A stretch of DNA of 64,000 nucleotides from Flavobacterium sp. GTDB taxonomy: Bacteria > Bacteroidota > Bacteroidia > Flavobacteriales > Flavobacteriaceae. Positions 63,292 to 64,000 of the stretch are shown in pieces. The DNA lies in contig JADKBW010000010.1 in NCBI GenBank assembly GCA_016714905.1, positions 1 to 64,000 on the forward strand. The letters are read 5' to 3'. The notes below the pieces were generated by a model, which was not told the origin of the DNA, ran no database searches, and saw only the letters and a list, made by a program, of their open reading frames with translations. The position numbers and the translations under genes are program-made. Position 1 is the stretch's first letter. Each line of letters opens with the position of its first letter.

Positions 63292-63594
63292 TTAAATATG
63301 CGTTCTAATTTTTTCTTTTCTTTTAACTAATAATCGTTCTAAAGATTCTGCACTCAACTCAACTGCTTCCTCAAAAGTTTTACATTGTTTTTTTACCATT
63401 AAATCGTCTCCAGGCACATGAACTTTTACCTCTACAATCTTATTTTCTTTATCACTAGTCTTTTCTACTTTCAAAAAAACGTCTGATGAAACAATTTTAT
63501 CATAGTATTTTTCCAACTTATCCATTCTTTCTTGAATAAAATCAACTAGTTTTCTGTCAATAGTAAAATTAACAGCATTCAAATTTACCTTCAT
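63292..63594 (-). CDS. hpf: Ribosome hibernation promoting factor (short HPF/RaiA type)
   Basis: 100 residues, intact. MKVNLNAVNFTIDRKLVDFI and EKYYDKIVSSDVFLKVEKTS, then VKVHVPGDDLMVKKQCKTFEEAVE, are typical of the short ribosome-associated factor that binds 30S near the decoding site and causes hibernation in stationary phase. It follows the xerC-like gene by about 30 bp and is upstream of the tRNA cluster. Confidence 0.95.
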   Translation of the reverse strand: MKVNLNAVNFTIDRKLVDFIQERMDKLEKYYDKIVSSDVFLKVEKTSDKENKIVEVKVHVPGDDLMVKKQCKTFEEAVELSAESLERLLVKRKEKIRTHI

Positions 63595-63625
63595 AATACA
63601 TTTTTAAATATTAAACATAATCGAA

Positions 63626-64000
63626 TTATTTCTGATTCCTTGGATGGGCCTTTTCATACACTTTTTTCAACTCTGCTAAACTGCTGTGCGTATAGACTTG
63701 AGTCGAAGCCAAACTAGAATGTCCTAATAATTCTTTAACTGAATTAATGTCTGCCCCATTGTTAAGTAAGTGAGTTGCAAAGGTATGCCTTAATATATGC
63801 GGACTCTTTTTTACCTTCTCTGAGACCATACTAAAGTAGTCATTTATTAGACGATAAACAAGAGAATCACTCATTTTAACTCCTTTTATAGTTAAGAAAA
63901 ATAATGCTCATCTTTAATCTGCTCTAAATTAGCTCTTTCAGAAAAATACAATCTAATCTGATTTGCAATAATTGGCAAAAATGGAAGAATCCTTTCTTTA
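63626..64000 (-). CDS. Tyrosine recombinase, XerC-like (5' part beyond window, one frameshift)
   Basis: The C-terminal catalytic part shows HILRHTFATHLL, LLGHSSLASTQVYTH (HxxR and the nucleophilic Tyr) and ends AHPRNQK, as in XerC/XerD-like recombinases that resolve chromosome dimers. Upstream, a second frame (KERILPFLPIIANQIRLYFS...DEHYF) stops at 63894-63896. Making the five-A run at 63897-63901 six bases long gives ...DEHYFFLTIKGVKMSDSLVYRLI, so the two parts are one gene. The N-terminal core-binding domain is outside the window. XerC is the likely subfamily from its position next to hpf. Confidence 0.88.

Overview
The window looks like a chromosomal segment of a Flavobacterium-like member of the Flavobacteriaceae (Bacteroidota). 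The basis is low GC, promoters of the TAnnTTTG type, weak A-rich start contexts instead of Shine-Dalgarno boxes, many surface proteins ending in type IX secretion (T9SS) sorting domains, a DUF3467 gene after rpoC, and RpoB/RpoC/EF-Tu sequences of Flavobacterium type. The sequence appears to be an uncorrected draft: at least twelve genes, including essential single-copy rpoB, rpoC, nusG and rplA, carry one-base length errors, mostly in short homopolymers. I therefore annotate whole genes across these frameshifts and do not call them pseudogenes.

Layout. 1-5202 (minus): an envelope-biogenesis cluster running from a two-domain SurA-like PPIase through a SurA-N-like lipoprotein and a second SurA-like PPIase to a MoxR AAA ATPase cut by the window edge. 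5454-7043 (plus): prfC (RF3). 7170-7382 (plus): a small membrane protein. 7440-7800: repeats, with a REP-like hairpin and a 154-bp tandem duplication that carries the transcription terminator with it.

7804-49256: about 41 kb of cell-surface genes, nearly all on the minus strand. There are three type-A T9SS cargo proteins with MopE-like calcium/metal-binding motifs (7804, 41802, 44085), three type-C T9SS cargo proteins (21153, 31666, 36143), a roughly 3,370-residue protein that ends in a dockerin-like EF-hand segment (10866-20968), and a plus-strand beta-propeller-type T9SS protein preceded by a DUF2892 gene. Inserted among them are a REP-associated tyrosine transposase (RAYT, 27822-28424) with its own hairpin-repeat array on both sides, and two near-identical 106-residue secreted proteins (28836 and 41184) with the same promoter and upstream direct repeats.

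49747-64000 (minus): the conserved information-processing block. In transcription order: xerC-like recombinase (partial), hpf, tRNA-Thr(TGT), tRNA-Tyr(GTA), tRNA-Thr(GGT), tuf, tRNA-Trp(CCA), secE, nusG, rplK, rplA, rplJ, rplL, rpoB, rpoC, DUF3467.

How it fits together: the PPIases and lipoprotein probably help fold envelope proteins, the large genes supply T9SS-exported surface or secreted material, and the last block makes the translation and transcription machinery. The parts most worth a second look are the RAYT/REP locus with its 137-bp tandem duplication, the twin small secreted proteins with 20-bp-phased upstream repeats, the non-canonical C-terminus of the giant protein, and unusual residues in the RpoB rifamycin pocket.
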